The notes beneath the pieces were generated by a model, which worked only from the letters and a program-made list of their open reading frames with translations, did not search any database and was not told where the DNA came from. DNA of 64,000 nt from Kalmusia sp. IMI 367209 (lineage: Eukaryota; Ascomycota; Dothideomycetes; Pleosporales; Didymosphaeriaceae): contig JAPEUQ010000006.1 of NCBI GenBank assembly GCA_027946365.1, positions 744,001 through 808,000 on the forward strand, in the 5' to 3' direction. Numbering within the stretch: position 1 is the first letter of the stretch; every line of letters starts with the position of its first letter. Of this stretch, positions 1 through 11,138 are shown piece after piece. The translations under genes were made by a program, and so were the position numbers.

Positions 1-1189
1 TTGCTGCAATCCACCAACGAGACTTACGCCGCGTGTGGCGTTCCCGTGCGCGATCAGAGCGACACGTTGACTGGAGTTGTCGCATCTATCGGAAGCCTAG
101 CCTTGTTGATGGTTGCTCTACGAATAGCTGATCGAGCCATCTCTGCGCATGCGGAGCTTGGGTTAGACGACTTGTTGATTGGTCTGTCAGGAGTACGTAA
201 CGATATCCTTACGTCGGCTTCTGTTATTCAATATACTGACGAGTGGCGATGTCTAGATTGCGTCTCTCGGAATGAATGTGCCAGTCATTGTAGCCGCTGG
301 GCTGGGTTTTGGTAGGGACATGTGGAGTATTGCACCCGACAATATCACCAGTAGCTTGAAGTGGCTATATGTTGCCTACTTCATGTACATGGTCACCGAA
401 GCCCTATGTCAGCTCTCCATCCTCGCATTCTATCTCCGCATCATGACCGACCGCAAGCTACGCCTGACTGTCTGGGTTCTGATAGGACTTGTAACCTGCT
501 TCGGACTCGGAAACACGTTTGCTATGATATTCCAGTGCAAGCCCATCCCTTTCTTCTGGGACGGCTGGAGGGGCGAGATGGCCGGCTCGTGCCCCGTTGA
601 TGTGCGTCTGTTTGGCTTTATTCGAGGCGCCGTTGAGATCTTTCTTGACCTGGCCATTCTGAGTTTGCCTTTGCCCATGCTGGCCAAACTGAAGATGTCG
701 AAGAAAAAGAAGCTCCAGATTATGTCCATGTTCTGTGTCGGATTCATCATTACAGTTGTTAGCTGCCTCCGACTCTGGGCCTTTGTGCGTTTCGCTCAAA
801 CGCAAAATCCAACCTGTATGTGTCCACCTAGCCGAGCATTGTCTCCTTGATCACTAATAGTATGCTTTGCAGACGACAACACTTCCGGACTTTATTGGTG
901 CGCGACCGAATCCAACCTCTTCACAGTCGTCGCTTGCATGCCGGCCATACATGCTATCTTCCATAAGGCATTGAGGCGCTTCCGCAACACAAGCACCTAC
1001 GCGAGCAAAGGACAATATGGCAGCGACGGTCCGGGGAAGGGATCGTACTTGCGCTATAATTCCGGCCGGGACCAGAAGTCCCAGAGTCTTCCATTCGGTG
1101 TGATCTCAAAGTCCACTGATGTGAATATTTACCGTACTGAAAGATCAGATTCGGACATCGAGCTAGTGACTGGCCCGCCTAGCGTCTAG
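1..1189 (+). CDS. Pth11-like / fungal rhodopsin-fold integral membrane protein, 5' end cut off by the window
   Basis: Three exons are visible, 1-192, 257-815 and 873-1189. The introns 193-256 (GTACGT..TAG) and 816-872 (GTATGT..CAG, branch-like CACTAATA) keep the frame. The protein has a run of hydrophobic helices, the early acidic pair in LGLDDLLI, the block YVAYFMYMVTEALCQLSI, and a late TESNLFTVVACMPAIH segment, all usual in the fungal rhodopsin/Pth11-like family. A basic KMSKKKK loop fits the cytoplasmic side. The tail after about 1010 is hydrophilic and low in structure. Family members sit in the plasma membrane and some sense surface or host cues, but most have no known ligand. No CFEM domain is visible, though the N-terminus is missing. 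The TTG at position 1 is not a start; the true start lies upstream of the window. Confidence 0.85.
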
Positions 1190-3382
1190 ATTGAATACAG
1201 AGACCCTATCTGGTGGTTACGCAAATGTTATCTGTCCGTTACTATATATCTTGCCGACCGGAGTGTAATTGTACCATAAGCAACAATCGACAAGGCTAGT
1301 TGCAAACGCCTTACAATCATTGTTCAACACCTTTACTTTTGTGCAGCAGGGTGGACGTGGGTCAAAAATAGGTAGAGTCAGTCAGCCTGGGAAAGCCGTG
1401 TTGTGAGAGATACTTCGATTGCCCACGTTGGAGACCTTTCGGATTCGGGGTGCCTTTTAATTTACAATACTAGCACCTAGCTCTACAGCATGCGTTCCAC
1501 TAGTAGCGCATAAAGGGCTAAGTAGTCCGTAGCACATCACCGAAGGGATTTGTAGCAAAAGTCAGTATTGCAGACGTCTTCTCAGTAACAAGTTTGCCAT
1601 AGTACACTCCATAATGAAGGGCGCGGCACGAAAAAGATCCTTCACGCCTCGTCCGCATGTTGCAGATCCGTAGGGCTACGAGCTACGACCTACAGGCTTG
1701 CGACGCGCGTACGAAAAGACGAGCAAGTACGCCGCTATGCTGACGTCGAGCTAATGTAATTTGGGGGCCGGAATTGGCGCACTTTTGGGCGCCGCTATTT
1801 CAACCAGGCTTGGGCTAGATGGTTAACTTACCAAACCTGGCATCGGTAACATGAAGCGAGACCGACACTGACTCGATGGAGATGACTTGCTAATGTACCG
1901 TTTACAGCACGCTAGGACACCAGGGTCTCCGTTCACAGTCTGAATTAATATACTAGAGTAGAGAGGAAAACTGGAGTTTGGTGTGCTATGGTTGTACGAA
2001 CGACCGTGGTAAATGCGGAGACAGGAAAGAAGAATGTGTGATTGCCAAGGCTCGCCTAGAATGATGACTCAGCATCGATCGACAAGACAAGGCTTGAAAA
2101 AACAACAGAACCTTCTTGTTACTAACTTATGACACCAGAATATTTGTGTCAGTCTTGAGGGAACTGAATGGTTCATTAATTTACTTTCTGTAACATATGC
2201 TCGGATACCTCTCTGCGTCAAATCTCCTACTAGAATCTTTGTATGTGGTATATGATAGAAAATATGCTGCGTTGAGACAGCCTCACCTGTGTCAAGCACA
2301 GTATGCATCGCGAGACTTCATAGCTGCTCCGTTTCGAAGATCTCTACCATAGCCTTATTTTTACGGGCTCGTAGCTAATATTTTTGCGGGGCACTTGAAC
2401 CATGAACTTGACACAAGACACAGGACTTAGGGAACGATTACTTTGATACCTGTACACATATATCACCGCTTCTAGGACAATGGATACGGTGCTTAGCCGC
2501 AATTCAAACAGGGTTAGCGCTTCTCTCGACCATAAATAGAGTCGTAACAACACACGGGTGCCGGCCGCGCAGCTTCATGTTACTGTAATCCCGACACCCA
2601 CCGACCATGTCGTGCTGTCTCATCGCTATTTCACTGTATTCCAACATCCTACTACGGCGCGCTATTTTAGTCGTAATATGTAATATGGGGCGGCTCTTTC
2701 AATATGCACTTCGCACTTTCTCCTTTCTTTGCTATGACACCGCCGACGTCGCAAAAGCTGTTGTCATGCCGCCCGCCGCCCTGAGGCCTCACTCGGATAT
2801 TTTGTGTAACTAGAAACACTGAGTCGTTTGCCCATGCGTGTCATTGCTCTCGAATCTTGTTTTCGATTTATTCTGAGCTTCTCTTGCCCAGCATGCGTAC
2901 ATGGCATCAAACTCATGAAGCAGAACGGCATGCGACTCTTGAGGTAGCGCACCGTAATATGAAATTTGCAAATGCCTCCAAGGTAAACCATCGTCAAGCT
3001 TATGTCGTGTATGCAAGTGCTTGTACAAGGTAACACCCTTTCCACTGGCCAGCACTCTGCTAGATCCCGCACTCTAGGTTTGTATTACCAGTGCCCGGCT
3101 TGGCGCTTCCGCAAATTGACACACACGGCGGCCACCCTCAAGTTTGTGTCTCTGACTGATAGTAACCATTCCATCTTCTGACTCACTGAACCACCAAGGG
3201 GAGTATAAATACTTCTTCCTCGAGCACTTTCTCTCTCCTCACCAATGACCACATCAAGTACCTCGAAGTATCTATTTAGGAACACGCACGCTATACACAT
3301 CAAGAAGGCGCAAGACATCTCCCACTACGTATTACAGAAGCATAGTTAAGAAGTTGCGGACGTAACAACTTGAAAAAAGATA
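1190..3382. other. Long gene-free stretch
   Basis: About 2.2 kb between the receptor-like gene and the orphan gene. No ORF here has recognisable protein character; the short ones look fortuitous. No RNA gene or terminal repeat was found by eye. The last 200 bases probably hold the promoter of the gene starting at 3383. Confidence 0.6.
3204..3210 (+). promoter_or_regulatory. TATA-like box
   Basis: The heptamer TATAAAT lies about 175 bases upstream of the ATG at 3383, followed by a CT-rich tract (3211-3245). Distance and context suit a promoter for that orphan gene. No transcription start was measured. Confidence 0.35.
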
Positions 3383-4012
3383 ATGTCGCGGCGCGCTCCG
3401 ATATCAAGAGTGCATAGGGTTTTCAAGGATAGGCCTACATCTGAGGATTACACTGATTTATTCCAACAAGTCTGTGGTATTATTATGAATGAAATAGTTG
3501 ATGACCAACTGCGTATCCCACTCGGGGAACACGACTCAGGCAATAACATCGGCCAAGTCCATGTTTATAAAGCCACGTCATTATCACTCGACACCAACCA
3601 GGCCGGCTACGTGGAATTGAACATGCACTATAATGGGAAGAGGATACTACCTTTCGGAGTTAACCTACGTCAAATGCCATGGGCGTTAACCGTGCAAGAG
3701 TGTTGGAGGAAATGGAAGATCCCAATCGAGATTGAATCTGAGCACTATAATCATGAGGAGGGTACAATAGAAGGAGACGTACTTAAGGGTAAATTTTACG
3801 CTTTTGATCAGAGGGACCGAGAATTTTACTACGAATTCATTTATAAATTCTACCCACCGTTCAAGACCAAAGACGAACTCAAAGCCGAAGAGAAGACCTC
3901 TAAGGACTCTAAACCGCCGGCGGGTGGAAAACACAGGTACACCATCTGCGCAGGCTGCCACTTAAATGCATCATCGAGCGATCTTTTACACCAAGCAAAT
4001 CTACTTGAATAA
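3383..4012 (+). CDS. Uncharacterised 209-aa protein
   Basis: I do not recognise this gene. It is a single uninterrupted frame of 209 codons with a plausible ATG context (ATAATGTCG). The N-terminus is basic and has no signal peptide. No membrane helix is evident. The middle is rich in aromatic and charged residues (for example REFYYEFIYKFYPPF), which suggests a compact folded domain. The end is Lys/Glu/Ser-rich (about residues 160-180) and then carries a short Cys-containing stretch (CAGCH). It stands alone between two long gene-free stretches. The soluble, small, orphan character would also fit a fast-evolving lineage-specific protein. A short intron near the 3' end cannot be excluded. Confidence 0.45.
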   Translation: MSRRAPISRVHRVFKDRPTSEDYTDLFQQVCGIIMNEIVDDQLRIPLGEHDSGNNIGQVHVYKATSLSLDTNQAGYVELNMHYNGKRILPFGVNLRQMPWALTVQECWRKWKIPIEIESEHYNHEEGTIEGDVLKGKFYAFDQRDREFYYEFIYKFYPPFKTKDELKAEEKTSKDSKPPAGGKHRYTICAGCHLNASSSDLLHQANLLE

Positions 4013-5242
4013 TCTTGATGGATGTTGGGATTAGTGAGGAGGGCTCAAGATGGTGGACTGCTTTCCTTTCGTGCTTTCCCTTTTGTGTCTGCTTTATCAA
4101 GCGTCAATTCGTTGGTTCCCCTTTGTATTTTGGTCTGTCTGTTTGTTCTGGTTGGAGCGTCCACTCTTTCCATGTTGAACTAGTAGTAGTGAAATGGCTG
4201 AGTAATTCATAGTATGTTTTCAGAGGTATCATCCTAGAACTTAGTACCATAGATGATCAACTTATAGATAAGTTAGTCATGACATACTCCACAACAAAAT
4301 GAGTAACGCGATGGCGACCTATTGAGTTGTCCCACCAGATATGCGAAGTGACAAATTACACCACAACTTAATTTAGATGCGACTGGTGAAGATCTGGCTC
4401 ACGGCAACGTCCTCATATATATCTTCGTTTGAATACATCGCCTAATTACTTTTAGCATCAAGCTTTCCGGCGTATCAGCGCATCGTAGAATGCTAGGTAC
4501 AGTGCATAGGTGGTGCTGACGGTTGTACTTTCCCACATTTTCATTGTCGATCAATCACAATGGTACTCGTAAGTCTTTTAGACTTGATAATAGAAATAGA
4601 GCAATATGAAGAGGGATATTCTTCAAAAGAATTTATGAAATTATGAAGAAAGAAACATACCAAGCTAAAGATTTCTAATAAAAATTAATAAACCTTCTAT
4701 GTAAAGCCTCTTCTACACGCCTTTTGAGTCACAAAGTAGGAGAGGACCCGCTGCTACTCTATCATTTACTATTCTTTTCAGCTACCCGCACCTTCCACTG
4801 TAAATCTAGTACATAATGAATGGAGTAATAATTAGTAATAACATTAAGCCTTCAATACTTATAGGAACTAATAAATTAAGTAAGAGCGTCCGTACGAGCA
4901 TTGGTTACAAAATCTAGCATGCCGTGCTTCGACGATGGCGCAGGCGCGATCACATTAGCTACGCGTACGATCTGGAGAGACGGTGGCGGGCGTCGCACGC
5001 GGCGGCTGCGTGCGAGACATATTAATTGTTTGTTGTTGGCGGATGGACTAAACAATTTGAGTCCGTATTTCGCGTAGATGCGCGATTCGCGTTGTTGTGC
5101 AGTGCGATTCGGTTACTGAACGATCTATGGCATGCGGCAAGGTGTTCAAATGGGATTGCAGGATATGCAAGGCATGCATCACTACGATACTTCTCCGTAA
5201 TGTAAGACATCTGTGTCGCAGGAAACGTTCTCAGCAGAATTC
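4013..5242. other. Gene-free, partly AT-rich stretch
   Basis: About 1.2 kb without a supported gene. Bases 4213-4900 are clearly AT-rich with many TpA steps. From 4920 to 5020 composition flips to GC-rich (GGCGCAGGCGCG-like). The AT-rich part looks like decayed DNA, possibly a mutated repeat, but no terminal repeat or transposase remnant is readable. The end near 5243 is the 3' side of the following minus-strand gene. Confidence 0.5.
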
Positions 5243-8200
5243 TCAACGCAATCCTTTCAAAATCCCAGTACTGGCCCAGAATGTCGACACGCAAATGCCC
5301 GCAACCGTGACTGGGACCGATGCACCCTGAAGATCATCCGGATGCTTTTTTTGCCACCAGATCCAGAATCCGAATGTGATGATTAAAATTCCGACATGGA
5401 TCAAAAAGACGTAGAGCCCCGAAACCACATATCTGGCGTGAATCCCCCAGACGTATGTCTCCTGGTCGTTGGAACCGTCGATAACGAATTCGGAGTCTCT
5501 CTTTGGTAAAGCGTCCACAAGACGAACAGCATTTGCCTCGGGGCACGCGCAGTCGTGGATTCCGAGAAAGTTAGGTAAAGATCCGCGCCAGCAGGGTGTG
5601 ATGCACGAATTCACTATCTCTTCGAACTCGTGTTTCGATATCCATGGGTCCTGTGCTGTTATCTTTGGAGGACGTGGGGAGTAGTCATAGTCGCCGCCCA
5701 ACGGGAGGTCGATGCCTCGGTCAACAAGTCTACCTGGTCGTGTTTTCTGCAGCTAGAGACATCTATTAGCTGGTGAATCGTGTGCATGTTCGCAGTCCCA
5801 CCTTGACAAATTCCCAGTAGCTGAGTCGCCAGTACGAAAACCACAGTCGTAGCCGTCCTCTCAATTGGTGATGCCGTTGTTTGAGCTTTTGTTGGAAGGA
5901 ACGATCGGTCACCAGATTTTCGTCCCCAAATTGATCCCACACGGGTGCAGCTCGTGGTCCCTCGATTTTGAATATGAACCACAATGGCTTCTTCTGCTGA
6001 TAGTGATTTTGAGGTGGTATGTTACCATTGAGTGCTAAAGGGACACTAGGAGAGGTTTGATTAGGGGGAGAGTTGCTACTGAGCTGCGAGGAAGTCCCGC
6101 TATTTGCAGGTGGGGACTGCCTGGCAGGAGACATAATGGTCCCACTAGATGCGCTGGAAGGATTTGATGGCTGTGCTGGAGCAGGCCGTGACTGTGGTGT
6201 GGTGCGGGCCGCAGGCGAGGTGAATGAAGCGCACAAAAGTGGACGTCGATACATCGCCGGAGGTTGTTGCAGAATGTCCTCTAGGATATCTTTTTGTGCG
6301 GGTTTCAGTATGCGCGAGCGCATCTTTCCGCAAAACTATCAGATTTAGCACAGGAATCTCAAGAGATCTTTGGACGCATACACATGTCCAAAACACTCGT
6401 GTCTCTCCTTGAATCAATGTTTGCATCCGAGGCGCTAGAGGCCACCAATCCCACTCTAGTCCTGTGACATCTTCCAGCCAGCCTTTCGCTCGGTTCAAAA
6501 GAGGGAATTTCTCGCTCGTATCAAATCTGATGCGGTCCCTGGGAATAGGAAGAATATCATTGAGGAGACCATGTGGCAAAAGGAATTCCCTGAGACTAGA
6601 GATCATATCTTGAAAAGGTTGCCCCGAGACAAGAGTCTGTATCACTTGGTCGACTCTAGGCCGTTGTGATAAGTTGGGATCCAAGGGAATCTCTTCTTCA
6701 TTAGTGTCGGAATCCGCTTCGCCTTCGTCCCAATCCGGATCTTGAGGAGTGTCTGGCGGCGGGGGTGGAATCTGGCCATCGGAAAATAGGCGCTCTAGCT
6801 TCGAGAAAATGGACTCATCAGAGTCCTGGATACGTGCTATGTCCTCATTGCTGAGAGGAGCACCAGATGACGTTTGCCTGCTCATCACACCTTCTACTAT
6901 TTTTCGTTGAGTTCCTTCCGACCTTAGGATCATGGTGAGTTCCTGTGTCACGCGGGTTTTTGGTAGAACAGCCAAATCATTACGGAAAGTCATGAGCAGG
7001 CGCCGAAAGTTTTTTATGAACCGATCTCGCGGTAACAATCGCGCTGCTCTGTCGTATAGTGGGGTCAGAGACTCATTCGTGGCGAGAATGATGATAATCC
7101 CATTGATGATTTCATCTCGCCATTGATCCATTCTAATGAGGGGCATGGGGCCTGCACTTCCTTCATCATCCTTCGGTGCCTCCGATATAACTGACCATAT
7201 GTCGTCATCTGTTTCAATATTCCGTTCCGACGTACCGTCTTGCACTGGCACATGGGAGGATTCTGCGGCGTCATCATCCATCGACGTTGGATTCGTGCTC
7301 ATAAGTTTCCGAGACGTGCTTTGCATCGAAGAAATGGCAAGCTTGTTCTCGCTGCGTGTCCAAACTTCGTCCGCTGTGCTGCGCTCGCTTTCGCTGTACT
7401 CCAACTGCGTTGGCGCTACATGAAGCGTTGGGTTTACGTGATTCTTCCAGATGTCTACAAATGCCATCTGATCTCCGCGGTTCTGGAACCTGATTTCCAG
7501 TCGATCATACCCGAACCTGTTCCAATTTCGGATTGTTCTCTGTATTGGATTCCTCGGAACGCTTTCAGTCCAGTTGTTATTCAGGCTCATTGATGTCGAG
7601 GAAGTTACGGCATCTATATCGCCCAATGTATGTGTTGAATCCACAGATTTAGAACTTCTGATCTGATCCTTGCTAAAGTTGTGTTGATAGCTCCATTTTC
7701 GTTCGAAGAGCTTGTTCCCCGTCTGTCTTTCAGGATCTTTGTTGAAGATGAGGGTGAGATGATCAGAATGCTTTTTGACTGACTCGTGAAGCCATTGAAA
7801 CGCATAGTGAGGTTCTTCTACCCAATGTGCACTGTCTTCTGGCAGCGCACTGGTGTAGAACAGCAACATTAACACGTCTGCATTTTGTTCTGATTTACGC
7901 CAAAGACGAATATTTTTTCCTCTACTTTCAGGTCGATTCAAATCGCTCGAGACCGTGAGAACGGGACGGTCGTAGAGTAGTTCGGCCTTTTGCCTGCCAC
8001 CGTTAGTGTAGAGGACTTCTTGAAACCGTCTCGAGTCGTCTTGGTTGGCAAACGTGTATCTGACGTCCGTGCATTGTTTGTTGAGCTTCCCAAATGACTT
8101 ACGCGGAAAGGTAATCGAACTCTCCCCTTTTGGATAAGTCATGGTCAATGGTATTGAAGGCCCCGTTGCGGGGAAGTGCTGTGCAACCCAGACACGGACC

Positions 8201-9581
8201 TGACCACCTGTGCCGCGATATACAGAACGTAGGTTGAGTCCGGCATCCTCTCCATATCGCCAGTGGATGTCACAAATTCGAGTTTCTATCTGATTAGATG
8301 CTGTGCGCTTGACGTCAACTTTTCTACACAACTTGTTCCATCTCAAAGCACTTTCTCCAAGCGTGAGAGTTGCAAGGGATCCTTTAGAGAGCGTTCGCCG
8401 CATGGGGCGAAGATCTGGTACATCTACGGAGGCATCACGGCTCATCTCCGCATCAAGTGCCGTATCCTCGGAAGCAGTTTTCCCCCAGTCTATAGCTTCG
8501 AAATATCCATGTGGGATTTTTGGACTTGCTGACAGCGGCGTAACCGATGGTGTCCCTGTCGCAGCTGGAGGTGTCTCTGTCCACCGCGGCATAGAGGGAG
8601 TATCGAAAGAACTAAAGCTTCCAGAGTTGTCGGCATCTAAGGTATATGTACGACGCGGTATTGTTGGGAGATTCCCCATTTCCTGCCTTATTTCGTCGCT
8701 TGGATTAAGTTTGACTCTCTTTTCTCCGGCCATTCTCTTAGCTCGATTCTCTTCAACCTTGATAGCGTCTTCGAGCTCTCGCCGCAAGTTGAACAAGACT
8801 GCTGCTGTTTGCTTATCATCACTCCGTGGTGCGTCTCCATCTGAAATTACCTGAGGTCCCTGCGCAAGTCTTTCATCTTCGTTCTTGAGCCAGCGATCGA
8901 ATATTAGCCAGTCTTTGTACAGTCCATCTGCTTCTGGGGACATCTTTAGGGCATCTGAAGCTGTTTTGTCGTTGCGGAACAAATCATTGCTGCTGTTAGC
9001 GTAATCATTGGACAAAACAGAGCGAAATGGCGTAGTGTCGAGGAGGCGTTGCGTCTGTTTGGTGGCTTCGAGATGAAGTCGTCTGGAAATGATCAGGACA
9101 CTAGCACTATGTTCCAGGAGGAAGCACGCACAGCTGCAGGAAGCTTATGCACATCTGCAAAGCTTGATAGTGCCCAGAGATCCGCGCCCTCAGCCTATCT
9201 ACCTCTTTCTCTCTCCCGACATATTTAATTTGGTATATGAATTTCTTCAAAGACTTCTTTTTCCCAATGGCAATGCTTGACATTGGGATAAGTATCTTCT
9301 CACAGTGCTGTATAGTCTCCTTGAAATCAAGATACGGAAATGGTAGCGGCTTCCCATATTCCGTCATTAGCTCCTCAAGTTGTAGAAGGCACTGGTGGAA
9401 TGAAACAAACTCTCGAACGAGGCCTTGAACTGGCCCTTCGGAGTCGTCTGCATCTGCGTAGTAGTGAGCATGATGCCATCCACCTGATATCTGAACGAGA
9501 CTTACCCTTAAAAGCAAGGTAAATCCGCGTCGAATCTTTGACTAGCTTGACAATATCTGACACAGCTATCCCGAACGACAT
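5243..9581 (-). CDS. Large uncharacterised fungal protein with STAND-like N-terminal helices and a C-terminal membrane segment
   Basis: Five exons close in frame: 9581-9506, 9453-9132, 9082-6382, 6335-5802 and 5746-5243, giving 1,378 aa. Introns are 46-55 nt, all GT-AG. The start MSFGIAVSDIVKLVKDSTRI resembles the helical N-terminal domain found on many fungal NACHT/STAND and related proteins. A second module contains WWPLAPRMQTLIQGETRVFW followed by a Cys-x-Cys-Gly element, a combination recurrent in uncharacterised fungal proteins. A Ser/Pro/Gln-rich linker then leads to a C-terminal domain with WGIHARYVVSGLYVFLIHVG, one strong transmembrane helix and the HPDDLQ motif that I know from the same protein group. 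No P-loop ATPase is visible. It is probably membrane-tethered; the function is unknown. The frame is intact over 4.1 kb of coding sequence. Confidence 0.75.
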
Positions 9582-9740
9582 TTCAGCCTTGTCGGTCGTG
9601 CTCCAACGGAGCGGCTCCTCTTAAATTATCGGTCCCACTACTAATGTCAAGAACGTGCACGATGGCCAGTGTCGGATTAGCAGGTAACTCACTAGGGGAA
9701 TGTATATTGTGGGTGTAAGTTATTAGGCGCGCGCATTAAA

Positions 9741-9780
9741 TGAGGGGGTGGCTGAGCATATCATATACCACCCCCACTCA
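9741..9780. repeat. Imperfect inverted repeat (hairpin)
   Basis: The left arm TGAGGGGGTGG (9741-9751) is complementary to the right arm CCACCCCCACTCA (9768-9780) with one extra base. The spacer is 16 nt and AT-rich. It lies at the edge of the AT-rich island, so it could be a transposon end or a simple structural element. Confidence 0.45.
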
Positions 9781-10053
9781 GGCTCCTAGGCTGATGGTTG
9801 GGGGCTATAACATTTTAGCTCGTATTTAATTAGCCACCTTCTTATATCTACCCATGTACGGCCTAAAACGTAGAGCCCTATCTTATTATCAGATCATTAG
9901 GCTTCTAATCCACCAATTGAATAAGAGCGTTAAGTATCATATCAAGTTCAGAAATCCTTCCTAAGGCTTTATACACGTGACTTTTCTATGCCACACGCCT
10001 GAACGATACTAGTAGGAGATATTTAGATTGCCCCTTGGAGCGAAGTGTTCAGA

Positions 10054-10140
10054 AATAAAAGAGAGAAAAAGGATGAAGGTTACCCTAAGGGTAAAAAGAG
10101 AGAGAGAAAGACAAAGAGAGAGCCTCTCCCCTAAAGGGGA
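10054..10140. repeat. GA-rich tract with two short palindromes
   Basis: A purine tract of repeated AGAGAG units is flanked by the near-perfect palindrome TTACCCTAAGGGTAA (10080-10094) and the stem-loop TCCCCTAAAGGGGA (10127-10140). No coding potential is evident. Confidence 0.4.
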
Positions 10141-11138
10141 CTGTTATTACACGGGTCTTACTACTCATGTAAGGAGCAAGACGCATGGGTGCTTTAGTAG
10201 GATCGTTATAGAGTAGAGTAATATTAGAGAAGCCTCAATTCAATACTCAGCATATGAACTAACATCATCGTATATCAGTCCAGGTAAGAGATGAGTGCTT
10301 AAAGAAAAGGATTATATGATTACTACGCCCTCATAAACACTTTGTGCATGCATGTTATATAGCGTGCTCTCAGCTTAAATGGGGAACATGCTATCTTTCT
10401 TTACGTGATATATAAATTATAAGAGCCACTTCTTTGATAGCGCTAATGCTACATTAGATAAGTAGGAGACTGCGTTATACTTATTATGCTTAATTGAGCA
10501 AATCGCGTAGAGAGAGCCTGTTCCTCATTAAGCGTGGTACATACCTTACATCCACTATAACAAGCTTTCACATATCTAGTGATATCTCTAATATGTACTG
10601 GACATGTCATGTCTTTAAACATGAATCAAGTATTTAAGCAACGTTAAGCCTTGGGAGGCGCCTGTTTCCAGCTACGGACTAGGGTGCCTGGGACGATCTA
10701 GGCTTGCTCGGGAAATGGCTGACGAAATTTACGACGGTGACAGCTGCCACCGACTGCCCAACTTATTGTCCTGTCAATTAAAAGAAAAGATCGAGATACT
10801 TAGCTGACACGATTCTCAAACTCCACACTTGCCATCATACCACATGTTTAGAGCTCGTTATATCTTGCGCGTTAAATAATCCATTAGGCGTATGGTCGAA
10901 CTATCATTCGCACGCAAAACCTTTGCACTATATCAGTATGGGTGAATGAACGTATATACACGTGTACATTTGTTTAGTATACAGCTGGAAGGAGTGTACT
11001 ATATTCTGTGATTGCTTGATATAAATGATACTAGCAGTAATACAGGAGCGATACTACCCAAAGAACTACAATTCACACATGACTACCGATGACAATGCGA
11101 TGACTATACGACCTCATACAAAACATCTACTCAAAAAG

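Larger units (their letters stand above)
9582..11138. other. AT-rich gene-free stretch with small inverted repeats
   Basis: About 1.55 kb without a gene. It is AT-rich from roughly 9780 onward and contains several palindromic or hairpin sequences (9741-9780, 10080-10094, 10127-10140) and a GA-rich tract near 10054-10125. No protein remnant is readable. A decayed, mutated mobile element is the most likely content, but I cannot name a family. Confidence 0.5.
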
